A program made the translations under genes and the position numbers. From Ashinkailepas kermadecensis (Eukaryota; Arthropoda; Thecostraca; Neolepadidae), in contig JAOTOM010005139.1 in NCBI GenBank assembly GCA_034440615.1, positions 1-64,000 of the forward strand: a DNA stretch of 64,000 bases. Direction: 5' to 3'. The notes beneath the pieces are model-generated. The model was not told the origin of the DNA, made no database searches, and saw only the letters and a list, made by a program, of their open reading frames with translations. Shown one piece after another: positions 34,520-45,151 of this stretch. Each line of letters starts with the position of its first letter. Position 1 is the first letter of the stretch.

Positions 34520-34577
34520 GTTTGTTTGTTATTTGGGCTTTCGGGCGCTTCGACTGCCACTGGTCATATTGCGCCCA
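34520..34577 (-). mobile_element. 3' terminus of an I-like LINE; SINE-A-like stem-loop
   Basis: On the minus strand, GGGCGC then AATATGACCAGTGGCAGTCG then AAGCGCCC, ending AAGCCCAAATAACAAACAAAC. It directly follows the C-terminal part of the LINE ORF at 34690-34890, so I read it as the 3' UTR end of that LINE. The solo tails at 9651, 15579 and 59131 and the SINE-A tails resemble it. Confidence 0.7.
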
Positions 34578-35399
34578 TGACTCATGCGGTCACTGAAATG
34601 CGGTTAGAAGCAGTACCAAGCATCACATCATGGGCACCGTCTACATAGTTGTATTCTACCACAGAGTTTACATGCCATACATGATATCAGTGAGGGGCAT
34701 ATATCGTTGAAAACGACACTTTGGCTAAGAAATCCATCAGTCGTCCCGATTGGACAATGGGAGAACTGTTGGAAATAACTTCGCTAAGAGAAGCCATTTG
34801 TAGAGATCCAAAATAGCGTCGACGTTCGTCAGCATATAAAGATACGAGATCAAAACATGACGGACTGTCAGTAGTGACCGACACCTGGCGCACTGGTGAT
34901 GGAGCCCGAAGGTGAAAAATGCGTGTTGTGGCCAGCGTTTAAAGAAATGAGGCTGTGTCGATGAATAAAATCCTCTACCCTTCCTGCTGGATGATGCCCA
35001 TCTCCAAAATATACTGTGACAGTTAAAATCATAGGGGAGCATGACCAGAGGAAGAAGCTGCTGAATAATCGCTTCCAGGCCTCCCACAAGAGGTTCTCTG
35101 AAGGTAGTAAATAAATCGCGACTAATGAAGCCTTTATTCTCCCCAGGTCAATGCATACGAACACAACCTGCAATTTAATATTGAGTGTGAATTGATTAGA
35201 GGGGGCAGAAAGGTGGATAATAATTGCAAAGCAGCCGTACGAAAGTCTTAATGGCGGCAAGTCGCGACGGGCAGCTGTGTAATGATGCAGCTACAGGGAG
35301 CGCATCTGAAAGTTTTACTACTTGCAAGCAGACAGCGATAAGGATGTGATATGATAAAAGCATCTTCAAATCTGTAGAATTCGCCCTAAAGCCATGCAT
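34578..35399 (-). pseudogene. I-like LINE with endonuclease joined directly to its C-terminal end
   Basis: Minus strand. The endonuclease N-terminus (DLKMLLSYH, IAVCLQ) lies at 35399-35300. The middle (LVAIYLLPSENLLWEAWKRL and the GDFN-equivalent region) and the SLISLNAGHNTHFSPSGS block continue to about 34900 in a shifted frame. Immediately after comes a Cys/His-bearing segment (LHHQCARC, LTVRHVLIS) and FGSLQMASLSEVI, SGRLMDFLAK, the usual extreme C-terminus of I-type ORF2. The RT and RNase H expected between are absent, so this is an internally deleted, non-coding copy. The 3' tail follows at 34520. Confidence 0.72.
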
Positions 35400-36357
35400 G
35401 CCCTACTGTAAAATCATAGACTGTATGGTCTATTGTGGTCAAGGGGGTGTCACGTTAGTAAAGTAAAAATTCCAGAGTAAAACATGTATGAGTATAGGAG
35501 TAATATAGAACATGGATGAAATCGTACAAAGAATATTAGTGACTAGTACGGAGAAAGTGCGTGTCTAAAACCCAATCTCCGTCCTCCCCCGAGCGAAGGG
35601 GGGCGCCGGTGGCTCAGAGGACTCACCACCACCACCACTCAGTACAAGGAACTGACTGAGTCCTGGGGTGGGAGCTCGGCGAGCCTTGGCCCGGCGGGGA
35701 GCCAGACGACGGCAGGCCTCGCTTGTGGGGGCCCAGCCAGCGGAGGCGAGGAAGGATCCATCTCATTGACAGCCTGTGCTCCCGCCAGTCCCGCAACTCG
35801 ACTTTGCGGCGATGGGGTGACCGGTCTTGGGGGAGGAGCCCTGTCAGGACCTTGGCGGCCCTTCGCCTGGGCCCTTTCCATCTGAGCCGCTCCCGCTTTT
35901 CCCAGCGGACGCGCCTCTCGATTTCCTGCTAGTGTAGGCCGATATCGGGGATTTGGATCGGTTGGCGCGTATTTCGGGACGGTGATGCAGGTGCGGAGGT
36001 GGAAGTTGATGGTGGGGGTGAGGCCTGGCTCATGGGACGGGGAAAAGGTTCGGGTAGGGAGGAGGTGGAGAGAATGAATTTGGTGGTGGTAGTGGGGCGT
36101 GCAGGAAGCGAGAAGAGGTTGGATGGAGGATGGGAAGTGGGAAGTGGGGATTTCGAGGCAGGTGATGAGGTGGATGGGGAGGCGCTGGGATTGCGTGGAA
36201 AGGATCGAGGAAGCCTCTTTGACCATTGGGACAGAGTCCACTCCCCATCCTCTGGGATTAATCTGGAGGGGAGTTGGTGTTTCAGGGTTGGGTGAAAGAC
36301 ATAGCCAGGGGGTGTTGGCAATGAATTGGATGGGGAGGGGAAAGAATGCAGCAGGAT
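35400..36357. other. Unassigned region
   Basis: Purine-rich on the plus strand from 36000. The minus strand gives Pro/Ser-rich frames of up to 200 codons (35639-36241) with no domain. At about 35601 GGGCGCCGGTGGCTCAGAGG resembles a SINE-A head box A, but no box B or core follows. Confidence 0.3.
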
Positions 36358-37537
36358 CCTCTCTTCCTACTTCCTGCTAACCTTCCTATCAAAGCCCTAT
36401 GCTCTTTTATTGTTTCCTCTGTTTTAGCTCGTCCTGTTTTAGCTGTTTTAGCTCTAATTTAGCCTGTGCCAATTTTCCCTAAAGCTAGTCAGGTACCCTG
36501 GCGTCTATTTACTTTCCACTCTCTACTATCCTGGACCAAGCTATCCCCATCCATATCACTCCTAGACTCCTGCACCTGGCTTGCCTGGCTGGCATTTCCT
36601 ATGATGGACCCTGCCACCAAACACTTCAGGCGCTCCATCACCCTTGATAACATATCTACTTTCCTTCTCAAGTCCCCAATGACTCCCATATTTTCACACT
36701 TCCCACAGTCACCTTGCATTTTTTGTTTGCTTTTTTCTTTCTTTTTTGCTACTCCTATTACTAACTAAGTCTAGTTAAGATAACCTTTACTAACCAAGTT
36801 ATAAAGCTAACTAGCAACTAATGTAACCGAGCAGTGAACGAGCTTTATTGTACTTTAACGCCTGATTTAGTAACACTCGCACCGAATAAACGACAAAATA
36901 TATCTCCGCTTACACAAACTAAACTAAGCAAAGATAATCTTAGTTATCTCGACTCCCACGAGCTGCAAACTCAACTATGCAGTATTACTCTTAACTTAGA
37001 TGTGTACTGTAAAGATGGTACCCCTATAGAATATACTTGGCTGTAACACAGCTTTACTGCAGATAAATATTACTTATATAATAAAAAAATGCCTAGGTAT
37101 CTCTACAATTACACCAGGATATTAAGATATCCTAATTTAAGCACACGATTTTAATCTTAAACTCTATCTTAAGCTTAAACACCAAGAAGACGCAAACTTA
37201 TTCCTCTATGCTAACAGAAACCTAAGCCACGAGGCCGCGCCACCCGTCTATAAAGCGTCCACGTGGCCGATCGATAATTCTAGAAGCTTCGAATACCTAG
37301 GATAAGTCTAATATATCAAATTTAAACAATCTAACCTCTCCTTCTTAACCTAGACCTACAATAGAACAAATCCTCCCTCTACTAACCACCTGTGCCCAAT
37401 TTTTCACACACGGTCTTCCCTCGTCACGGGAGCGCAAAAAAACACCACCGGCCGGGACGAGAGGAGAGCAGTGAAACTGCTCTACTCTCGTCGCGAAACT
37501 CTTCTCCTCTCGCCTCCTATCGAACAGTGAAACTACT
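36358..37537 (-). mobile_element. CR1-A, inverted 5' segment (5' UTR, coiled coil, start of esterase)
   Basis: Minus strand. The 5' UTR lies at 37537-36725, the coiled-coil start with CGKCENMGVIGDL and VMERLKCLVAGS at 36719-36489, then the beginning of the esterase region. It stops at the bases equivalent to AGACAGGA in sister copies. The next base in the sister (GTGGTGACGTCC) is exactly where the plus-strand segment begins at 37538. The two segments therefore complement each other with no overlap, the pattern left by a 5' inversion during target-primed reverse transcription. Confidence 0.85.
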
Positions 37538-39432
37538 CTCGTGGTGACGTCCATCCTTCCTATGGTAAATGCAAGTGTAGAATGGTATTCGAGGGTCATT
37601 GGGCTGAATACCATGGTCGCCATGATTTGCAAATATCTTGGGGTGAGGTTCTTGGATTTGTGGGGGGGGGGGGGGGACTTTTGGGGGATGATTAAAATGT
37701 TTGCATTAGATGGGTTACATCTGAGCAAGAGAGGAGTGGAATTGCTCAGCACTAGGCACGAGGAGGCTCTCAGTATGAAACATGAAAATAGGCAGGTCAT
37801 GGGGGAATGTAGCTGATAAAGAGAGAAGTATTGCAAGTAAGGGAAGGAATAGTTTATCATGTTTTTATGTCAATGCCAGAAGTGCCAGGAACAAAATTGG
37901 GGAACTGCATGCATATATGTTGTTTGGAAAGCTATATTTGGTATGTATAATGGAGGCATGGGTTAATGAAAGCATTTTTTTGGAGACAACTTGCAAGAAG
38001 TTTAATTGACAGGCTACAAGCATAACATGCATGCTTATCAAAGGAAGGCAAGGATAGGAGGAGGGATGCTTTTGTATGTCAGGCAAGTAATGAAATATCA
38101 TTCCATACAGGATAGTGTACATAGTGAAGGAGTAGAATCTTTGTGGTTTGATATTATTCTGAAGAATGGAACAAAATTTAGGATTGGGGCATTCTATAGA
38201 CCTCCAGACCAGAATGAAAACACTGACAGGTTGATGCAGGAACAGATAAATAGGAGAGTGCAGGAGAGAACTGTTTTGTTTGGGGATTTCAACATGGCAG
38301 GATTGGGAGACAAAGCTATAGGTCTAAGGAAAGCAGGACGAAGTTTCATGGCTTGTTTTGAGGACAAATTATTCTTTCAAAAGACACAAGAACCTACAAG
38401 GGAAAATGAAATATTAGATCTTGTGCTTACTAATGAGAAAAATGTTGTACAAAATGTGAACATAGGAGAGACCTTTGGTAATAATGATTACAACATTATA
38501 CGCTTCTCATTGTATGTTGGAAGTGTAGGAACCAATAAAACATTGATTCCAAGTTTTGCTAAAGGGAATTACAATGAGTTCAGGATCTTCCTGAGCGAAA
38601 TTCATTGGGAAGACTTATTGATGGGCTTAGGTGCTTCTGAAATGTGGAGAATGATAAAAGATAAACTATTTGAAGGTCAGGATAGGTTCATTCCCAATAG
38701 GCTAATTGGATTAACCAGTTTTAAGCTCCCTTCATGACTGACCAGGGAAGTAAAGCATTTACTGGAGTCAAAGAAACATGCATTCAAGAAACTAAAAGAT
38801 GCTAACTCTGAGGTAAACCTCGAATCATATAAAATAGCTAGAAATAAAGTTGGGAGGTGTGTTAGGGCATCTAAAAGACTGGCTGAAATCAAATCGGCTC
38901 GAGAATGTTTAGCAGGTAATGCTAAGAGATTATTTAGCTTCTACAAATGTAAGGCTAAAAAGGTGTGGTGTAGTACCACTGGGGGTAGATGGGGAAATAG
39001 TGGTTGATGATTGTGATATAGTGGAATCCCTAAGCAAGCAATTCTCATCAGTCTTTACTAAGGAGAATGCTGGTACAATAGAAACAACTGAAGGTTGTGC
39101 CATGACAGGTGATAGGCTGGAGGATCTTACAATAACTACAGAAGCTGTAGAAAAGCAGTTGCAGAATACAAAACCTAATAAAGCTTCTGGACCAGATTAT
39201 ATATATGCTAGGATCTTAGTACAGTGTGCTAAAGCTTTAGCAGTTCCCCTAGGTATCATTTTCAGGCGGTCTATGTAGTATTCTGAAGTACCTGAAGATT
39301 GGAGAAATGCAAACGTAGTACCAATTTTCAAAAAGGGAAGTATGAAGTGTGTTGGAAATTACAGGCCGGTCAGTTTGATCTCAAGAAAATCTGGTTAAAC
39401 AGAATGTTCAGATTCATCTTGATAGGCACAGC
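37538..39432 (+). mobile_element. CR1-A, sense segment (esterase end, endonuclease, RT start); split by the P-like insert
   Basis: Plus strand. The esterase end (TSILPMVNASVEW, DGLHLSKRG) is at 37541-37816. The endonuclease lies at 37860-38730 with CFYVNARSARNKIGEL, IGAFYRPP, FGDFN and LDLVLTNE. A linker follows, then the RT start (KPNKASGPD, about 39170-39196). Frameshifts occur near 37790, 38007, 38737 and 39320, plus a stop where sister copies read RRSMEYSEV and a 17-bp deletion near 39385. Similarity stops at GATAGGCACA (39430). It resumes at GGCACAACCTTTTAAGGG (45152). Confidence 0.87.
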
Positions 39433-39584
39433 CATTAACCTATATATATCAGATAGACATACTTCCGGACTTTTCACAAAATTCCTATGACGCGCCGCAC
39501 AGGGGCATCCCTCGAGCCTTCCTAGTATTTTACGCCTCGGAGGTCCCATCTAGGTATGCGTGTCGGACAGCTAAGAGGCGAAAA

Positions 39585-39667
39585 ATGGTGAAATCGTGCT
39601 GTGCATGGGGTTGCACCAAGCGTCTTTGTCACAAAAGCGATTCCGGGAACCAGATTTCGTTTCATCT
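39585..39667 (+). CDS. THAP-domain N-terminal coding exon (partial)
   Basis: The ATG at 39585 opens a 27-residue frame beginning MVKSCCAWGCTKR, with Ser-Phe-His at residues 25-27, followed at 39668 by a strong splice donor GTAAGT. THAP domains start with this layout: Met, Val, Cys5 and Cys10 as the first two zinc ligands, then Ser-Phe-His followed by an aromatic residue. THAP genes and P-element transposases often have their first intron exactly here. The rest of the C2CH domain would lie in later exons, which I could not find. Position near the left inverted repeat suggests the first exon of the transposase gene. A host THAP gene is the alternative. Confidence 0.65.
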
Positions 39668-39775
39668 GTAAGTGTTTTACCGGTAAATTTCTCATAATTA
39701 TGAGGGTGGCTGCAACAGCAACCCCAACGCCGACCAGCTGCGCCCAGCCATGCGACGTCTGACCTTGCCACAGGG

Positions 39776-39997
39776 AACTGCGAGCCACGGGACGGCGACG
39801 GCCACGGTCTGCTGGATATTCGGCGTCCAATGCGTCGTCAACGGATTCAGGAGGGCGAAAGCAGGCAAATCCCAGCAGTCGTACAGCATGCCCTGGATAT
39901 TGGAGATAACTGCTCTGCATTTGTGGAGAAAAATGCCGGGTACATCGCTGGGTATGTGCAGGGGCGTAGCAACGGTAACGGTTTTGAATGGGGGCAC
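39776..39997 (+). pseudogene. Possible transposase fragment with YIAGYV motif
   Basis: An open frame from 39776 to the stop at 39997 includes IPAVVQHALDIGDN and, at 39941-39958, YIAGYV. I recall similar YIAGYV motifs from the C-terminal part of THAP/P-type and some other transposases. The frame does not join the THAP exon by a simple splice. After YIAGYV the sequence CAGGGGCGTAGCAACGG resembles the start of another transposon, so the similarity may be cut there. This is a weak assignment. Confidence 0.3.
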
Positions 39998-40612
39998 AAA
40001 TGAGGGACGCGGTATGCTTGGGCAAGATGGAGAGGTAAGCCCCCTGCCTCCCCCAAAAAAAACAAGTCATCGGATTTCAGCCACTTAATTTTCAAGGTCT
40101 GGTGTTCAGATTTACCATTATTAAAAATGACATTTTGAGGACAAAATGTCCTCCAAAATTAGCAAGGTTCACTCCTTACCACTGCCTATGAACGCCTAGC
40201 TATCAGTCGTATGTGCTGGGCTCGATTTCACAATCACCATAGAGCAATGCCGTAATTATGTTAAACGTTGCCATCTTGTAGAAGATGATTAAATATTGGA
40301 CGATGGTTTTTTTTATAGTAAATATGAACTTACACCGGTGTCGTACCGAAGGTGGGTGGGGGTGGGGGGGGGGGGGGGCATTAAGGACAGTTTCCACCCC
40401 CCCTCCACCCTGAGAGGTTGGGGGCAATCACGCTACGGTTCGGACAAATTATTCCAGTTTCCTTAAAAATCCCGCTCCGGAGATCTCTCATCGAGCCAGG
40501 GGGTCCAGGTCCTTATTTTCAGATTGAATAGGGAAAATGAAGAAACCTAACCAGGGTACCAAACTGGGTGTCACTTTGTATGCGCTAACGTGGGCCACTG
40601 GCCCATTCAATA
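39998..40612. other. Interior of the P-like transposon, unassigned
   Basis: No coding similarity. It has a G-run at about 40362-40378, a C-run soon after, and a short inverted repeat GACATTTTG/CAAAATGTC near 40130-40150. Confidence 0.35.
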
Positions 40613-43600
40613 AAAGTCATAAAGTCATAAAGTGTTAAGGCTTAATAAGAGCCACAGGGGCCCATCTGGGTTAAGCCTATCTAGAAAAGGTACTAGAAAT
40701 GTACATATTCTCACCCCAATCAATCCCTAATCCCAAGTTCCTAGGAAGCTATATATCCCAGCCTATCTAGCATCATCCACTTGCTATTGCATAACACCCT
40801 CAACAATTGCAAGCTCCTCCCATCATACCCATTGTGCTACCATAGCCCCTGCTTAAAGGGGTCTGTGCCGTGCACATTTAACATAAATATTATCCCCTCC
40901 ATCCAAATTAGAAATCAAAAACAAGGTTTTCCTGCCTAAAAAATTTGTCCACCCTACTTTTAAATACATTCAATGAGGAACTCCCCACAACATCAGCAGG
41001 CAGCCCATACCACTGATCAACAACCCTTTGACTGAAGACCTGCTGTCGCTTAACTGTCCTACACCTCAACTTGTCTAACCTGAGTTGGTGACCCCTGTGT
41101 GATACTTTAAACTGAAGAACACCATTTAAATTGACCTGATCTAGTCCTTTAACAATTTTGTACATTTCAATCATGTCCCCCTTAATCTCCTATACTTGAG
41201 TGAGTACATATCTAATGCCACAAGCCTTTCTCCATATTCTAAGCTACCTAGTCCACTGATGAGTTTAGTTGCTTTGCGTTGCACTCTTTCTAACTTGTCT
41301 ATATCCTTTTCTAGGTAGGGGCTCCAAGCTTGCACAGAATATTCCAAGTGGGGTCGCACATATGCTAAGTACAGTTTTTTCATGACTTCCTTGCTCTTAT
41401 ACATCACACTTCTATTAATGAGTCCCAGCATTCTGAGTGCCCTGTTCCTAGCTGAGCTACATTGTTTCTCTGCTTTAAGATCATTTGAAACCAACACACC
41501 TAAGTCCCTTTCCTCTTCAATAACATCCAGTTCCCTCCTCCCATTGTATATCTGAAAGTCTCACCTCCAGACCCCAGATGCATAACCTTACACTTGTCAT
41601 AGTTAAAAGACATCTGCCATTGATCAGCCCACTTTTTTAGGTCCTCCAAGTCTAGTTGAATACTACTAGATTGAACACAACTGTTTGCCACTCCTACCAG
41701 TTTGATGTCATCAGCAAATTTGAACACTCTATTCCTCAGCCCTACCTCAATGTTATTTACAAAGATGATAAAGAGAAGTGGCCCTAGAACAGAGCCCTGT
41801 GGTACTCCACTCAGAACATCCTTCCAATCAGATTTACATCCATTTAACATTACCCTTTGTTTCCTTCCCCTCAACCATGCTTCAATCCCACCTAGAACTT
41901 TTCCAACAATCCCATGTTCTGTAGTTGATGAATTAGCCTCCTATGTGGAACTTTATCAAAAGCTTTGCTAAAGTCCAAGTACACAACATCCATCCTGTTT
42001 TGATTGTCTACTTCTTTAGTAACATACTCCATGAACTCCAAAAGGTTAGTTAAACAAGACCTTCGAGATCGAAATCCATGTTGAGTATCCCTTAAAAGAT
42101 TGTGCCTGTCAAGATGAATCTGAACATTCTGTTTAACCAGTTTTTCTAGTACCTTGCAAACTATTGAGGTCAAACTGACTGGCCTGTAGTTCCCTACACA
42201 CTTCATACTTCCCTTTTTGAAAATTGGAACTACATTTGCATTTCTCCAATCTTCAGGCACTTCAGAGTATTCCATAGACCGCCTGAAAAGTATACCTAGA
42301 GGAACTGCTAAAGCTTTAGCACACTCTACTAAGACCCTAGCATATATATCATCTGGTCCAGAAGCTTTATTAGGCTTTATATTCTGCAACTGCTTTTCTA
42401 CAGCTTCTGTAGTTATCGTAAGATACTCCAACCTATCACCTGTCATGGCATATGATTCAGTTGTTTCTATTCTACCATAATTATCCTGAGTAAAGACTGA
42501 TGAGGATTGCTTGCTTAAGGATTCCACAACATCACAATCATCAACGACTAATTCCCTATCTACCTCCAGTGGTCCTACACCACACTTTTTAGCCTTAAAT
42601 TTGTAGAAACTAAAGAATCTCTTAGCGTTACCTGCTGAACATTCCCGAGCTAATTTGATTTCAGCCAGTCTTTTAGATGCCCTAACACACCTCCTAACTT
42701 TATTTCTAGCTATTTGATATGATTTGAGGTTTACCTCAGAGTTAGCATATTTTAGTTTCTTGAATGCCTGCTTCTTTGACTTCAGTAAATGCTTTACTTC
42801 CCTGGTCAGCCATGAAGGGAGCTGAACCCTGGTTAATCTAATTTGCCTATTGGGAATGAACCTATCCTGACCTTGAAATAGTTTATATTTTATCATTCTC
42901 CACATTTCATAAGCATCTAAGCCTTTCAATAAGTCTTCCCAATCAATTTCATTCAGGAAGATCCTGAACTCATTGTAATTCCCTTTAGCAAAATTAGGAA
43001 TCAATGTCTTATTGGTTCCTACATTTCCAACATACAATGAGAATCGTATAATGTTGTGATCACTATTACCCAAAGTCTCTCCTATGTTCACATTTTGTAC
43101 AAAATTTTCCTCATTAGTAAGCCCAAGATCTAATAATTCATTTTCCTTGTAGGTTCATGTATCATTTGAAAAAGAAATTCTCCTCAAAACAATCCATGAA
43201 GCTTCTTCCCGATTTGTTTAGACCTATAGTTTTGCTTCCCAATCCTGTTATGTTGAAATCCCCCAACAAAACAGTTCTCTCCTTTACTCTCCTACTTATC
43301 TCTTCCTGCATCAACCTGTCCGTGTTTTCATTCTGGTCTGGAGGTCTATAGAATGCCCCAACCCTAAATTGTGTTCCATTTTTCAGAATGATATCTAACC
43401 ACAAGGATTCTACACCTTCATCATGTACACTATCTTCTATGGAATGACATTTCATTTCTTGTCTGACATACAACAGTATACCTCCTCCTATCCTTGCCTG
43501 CCTTTGATAAGCATGCATGTTGTATCCTGTCAATTCGAATTCTTGCAAGTTGTCTCCAAAATGCTTTCATTAACCCATGCCTCTGTTATGCATACCAAAT

Positions 43601-44560
43601 CTAGCTTTTCAGACAACATATAAGCATGCAGTTCCCCAATTTTGTTCCTAACACTTCTGGCATTGACGTAAAAACATGATAAACCATTCCTTCCCTTGTT
43701 TGCAAGACTTCTCTCTCCATCAGCTACATCCCCCATGACCTGCCTAGTTTCCTGTTTCCTATTGAGAGCCTCCTCATACCTATTGCTGAGCAATTCAACT
43801 CCTCTCTTGCTCAAATGTAACCCATCTAATGCAAACATTTCAGTCTTCCCCAGAAATCCCCCACAAATCCAGAACCCCACGCAGTTCCTTACAAATCTTG
43901 GCCACCCTGGTATTCAGCCCAATGGCCCTCGAGTACCACTCTATGCTTGCGTTAACCATAGGGAGGATGGATGTTACCATTCCTCGTTTCCTACTTACAG
44001 CTAGCCTACCTATCAAAGCCCTATACTCTTGTATTGTTTCCTCTGTTTTTGCTTTTCCTACATCATTTACACCAACCTGCACAATTACCGTTGTGCTCTC
44101 TCCACTACCCTTCATTACTCCTTCTATCCTATCACCAACATCCTTTACCTGGGCCCTGGGAAGCAAACACGAATCCGTTTGTTGGGGTTCCTGCTACAAA
44201 AAGTACGGTCCATGTACCTAACTCTTGAGTCCCCTATAACTAAAACCTCCCCTCTCTTCCTCAGCTACCTGGTCATTCCTACCTTCCTCTTTAGCAGCAT
44301 TACTATCTCTCCCTTGCGTACCTCAAACCTATTATTAGTTTCAATGCCTTTGTCAATTTTCCTTAAAGCCAGTCTCGTACTCTGGCGTCTAGCTACTTTC
44401 CACTCTCTACTATCATGGTCCATACTATCTCCACCCCTATCACTCCTAGGCTCCTGCACCTGGCTTGCCTGGCTGACATTTCCTATGGTGGGCCCTGCCA
44501 CCAAACACTTCAGGCGCTCCACCTCCCTAGCTAACATATCTAACATATCATTGATTTCGT
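40613..44560 (-). mobile_element. CR1-A LINE, nearly complete, module-2-only 3' UTR
   Basis: Minus strand. The tail of two TTTATGAC octamers lies at 40613-40630. The 3' UTR jumps directly from the ORF-proximal part (AAAGGGGTCTGTGCCGTGC region, about 40855) into module 2 (GCTATGGTAGCACAATGGG), lacking module 1. The coding region extends to the coiled coil at about 44546. The 5' end is truncated at about 44560, without 5' UTR. It is the best preserved CR1-A in the window and lies wholly inside the P-like transposon. Confidence 0.92.
40908..44546 (-). pseudogene. CR1-A polyprotein: coiled coil, SGNH esterase, endonuclease, RT
   Basis: Minus strand. The coiled-coil start (LAREVERLKCLVAGP) is at 44546-44265. 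The esterase blocks are VIGDSRVRYMD with the nucleophile Ser (about 44240-44210), VQVGVNDVGK with the GxND block (about 44083-44054) and FALDGLHLSKRG with Asp and His (about 43840-43805), so the catalytic set is preserved. In 43880-43530 one frame runs unbroken from the esterase end into the endonuclease start (CFYVNARSVRNKIGEL). Endonuclease continues to 43162 (GAFYRPPDQ, LLGDFN). A 399-codon frame (43091-41892) covers the linker and RT N-terminus to YLDFSKAFD. The catalytic FADD is in 41874-41500, and the thumb and C-terminus are at 41497-41171 and 41174-40908. Only a handful of frameshifts separate the pieces. Confidence 0.9.
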
Positions 44561-45134
44561 CACCTCACTAATTGCTTTGCCATCGCCCCAAGCAGGCTGA
44601 AGCTTAACAATTTAGCATATGGGCGTACACTAGATACAAATGGCTTTCGGGACAGTTTGGTCGTCAAACACGTCCTTTGCCCCCCCCAACAATAACACAA
44701 ATTAACACCCATGTTACCACATCAGGGGGTTCGGACCACGACCAGCTGGGATCTACAGCGATATCCCTAGGACACCCCGCGTTGGATCTCCAGCCATAGT
44801 TCGGGAAGATCAGAGAGGATCGCGCGCACGTCGTATCCCATGTTATGTGAAAACATGGGGGCCTGCTGACTGAGCCAACATTACGGGGCCTGGTCCCTAC
44901 GCTCTAGGCTAAATAAATGAATCGACACCATTGTCAGATACCCACTTTCGCAAAGTTCGTCAAGACCTCGTGTCTTTACCACCAGATCTGGCCTTGATTT
45001 TGCGCTCGAACGTGTTAAGTGGCTGTGTCCAGAGGGGCGTTTTGGTAGTTCATGTCCCTGTAGGTATGGTGGCGCCACCACCGCCAGTCGGGAACGGGCA
45101 TGAGGCGCCCACGCCATGACGGTCGCCGGTCCAG
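44561..45134. other. Right-hand interior of the P-like transposon, unassigned
   Basis: About 570 bp between the CR1-A 5' end and the right inverted repeat. A C-run lies at about 44681. I could not recognise transposase motifs in any frame. Confidence 0.35.
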
Positions 45135-45151
45135 CTATATATAGGTCAATG

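Larger units (their letters stand above)
39433..45151 (+). mobile_element. P-superfamily-like DNA transposon with THAP exon, itself carrying a CR1-A insertion
   Basis: Inverted termini: CATTAACCTATATATA at 39433-39448 and, on the complementary strand, CATTGACCTATATATA at 45151-45136 (15 of 16 identical). The flanking 8-bp duplication is GGCACAGC (39425-39432) and GGCACAAC (45152-45159), one mismatch. Sister CR1-A copies contain the single unfilled site GGCACAAC or GGCACAAT. An 8-bp, GC-leaning duplication and a THAP-domain first exon about 150 bp inside the left end are hallmarks of P elements. The internal transposase gene is largely lost or unrecognisable, and a nearly complete minus-strand CR1-A occupies 40613-44560. 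Length is 5719 bp, about 1.8 kb without the LINE. Confidence 0.72.

Noticed and set aside
35601..35660. SINE-A head (GGGCGCCGGTGGCTCAGAGG)
   Set aside because: Only a box A-like motif is present; no box B, core or tail follows.
39959..40215. A second DNA transposon starting CAGGGGCGTAGC
   Set aside because: The left end resembles hAT or similar termini, but I found no matching right end or 8-bp duplication.
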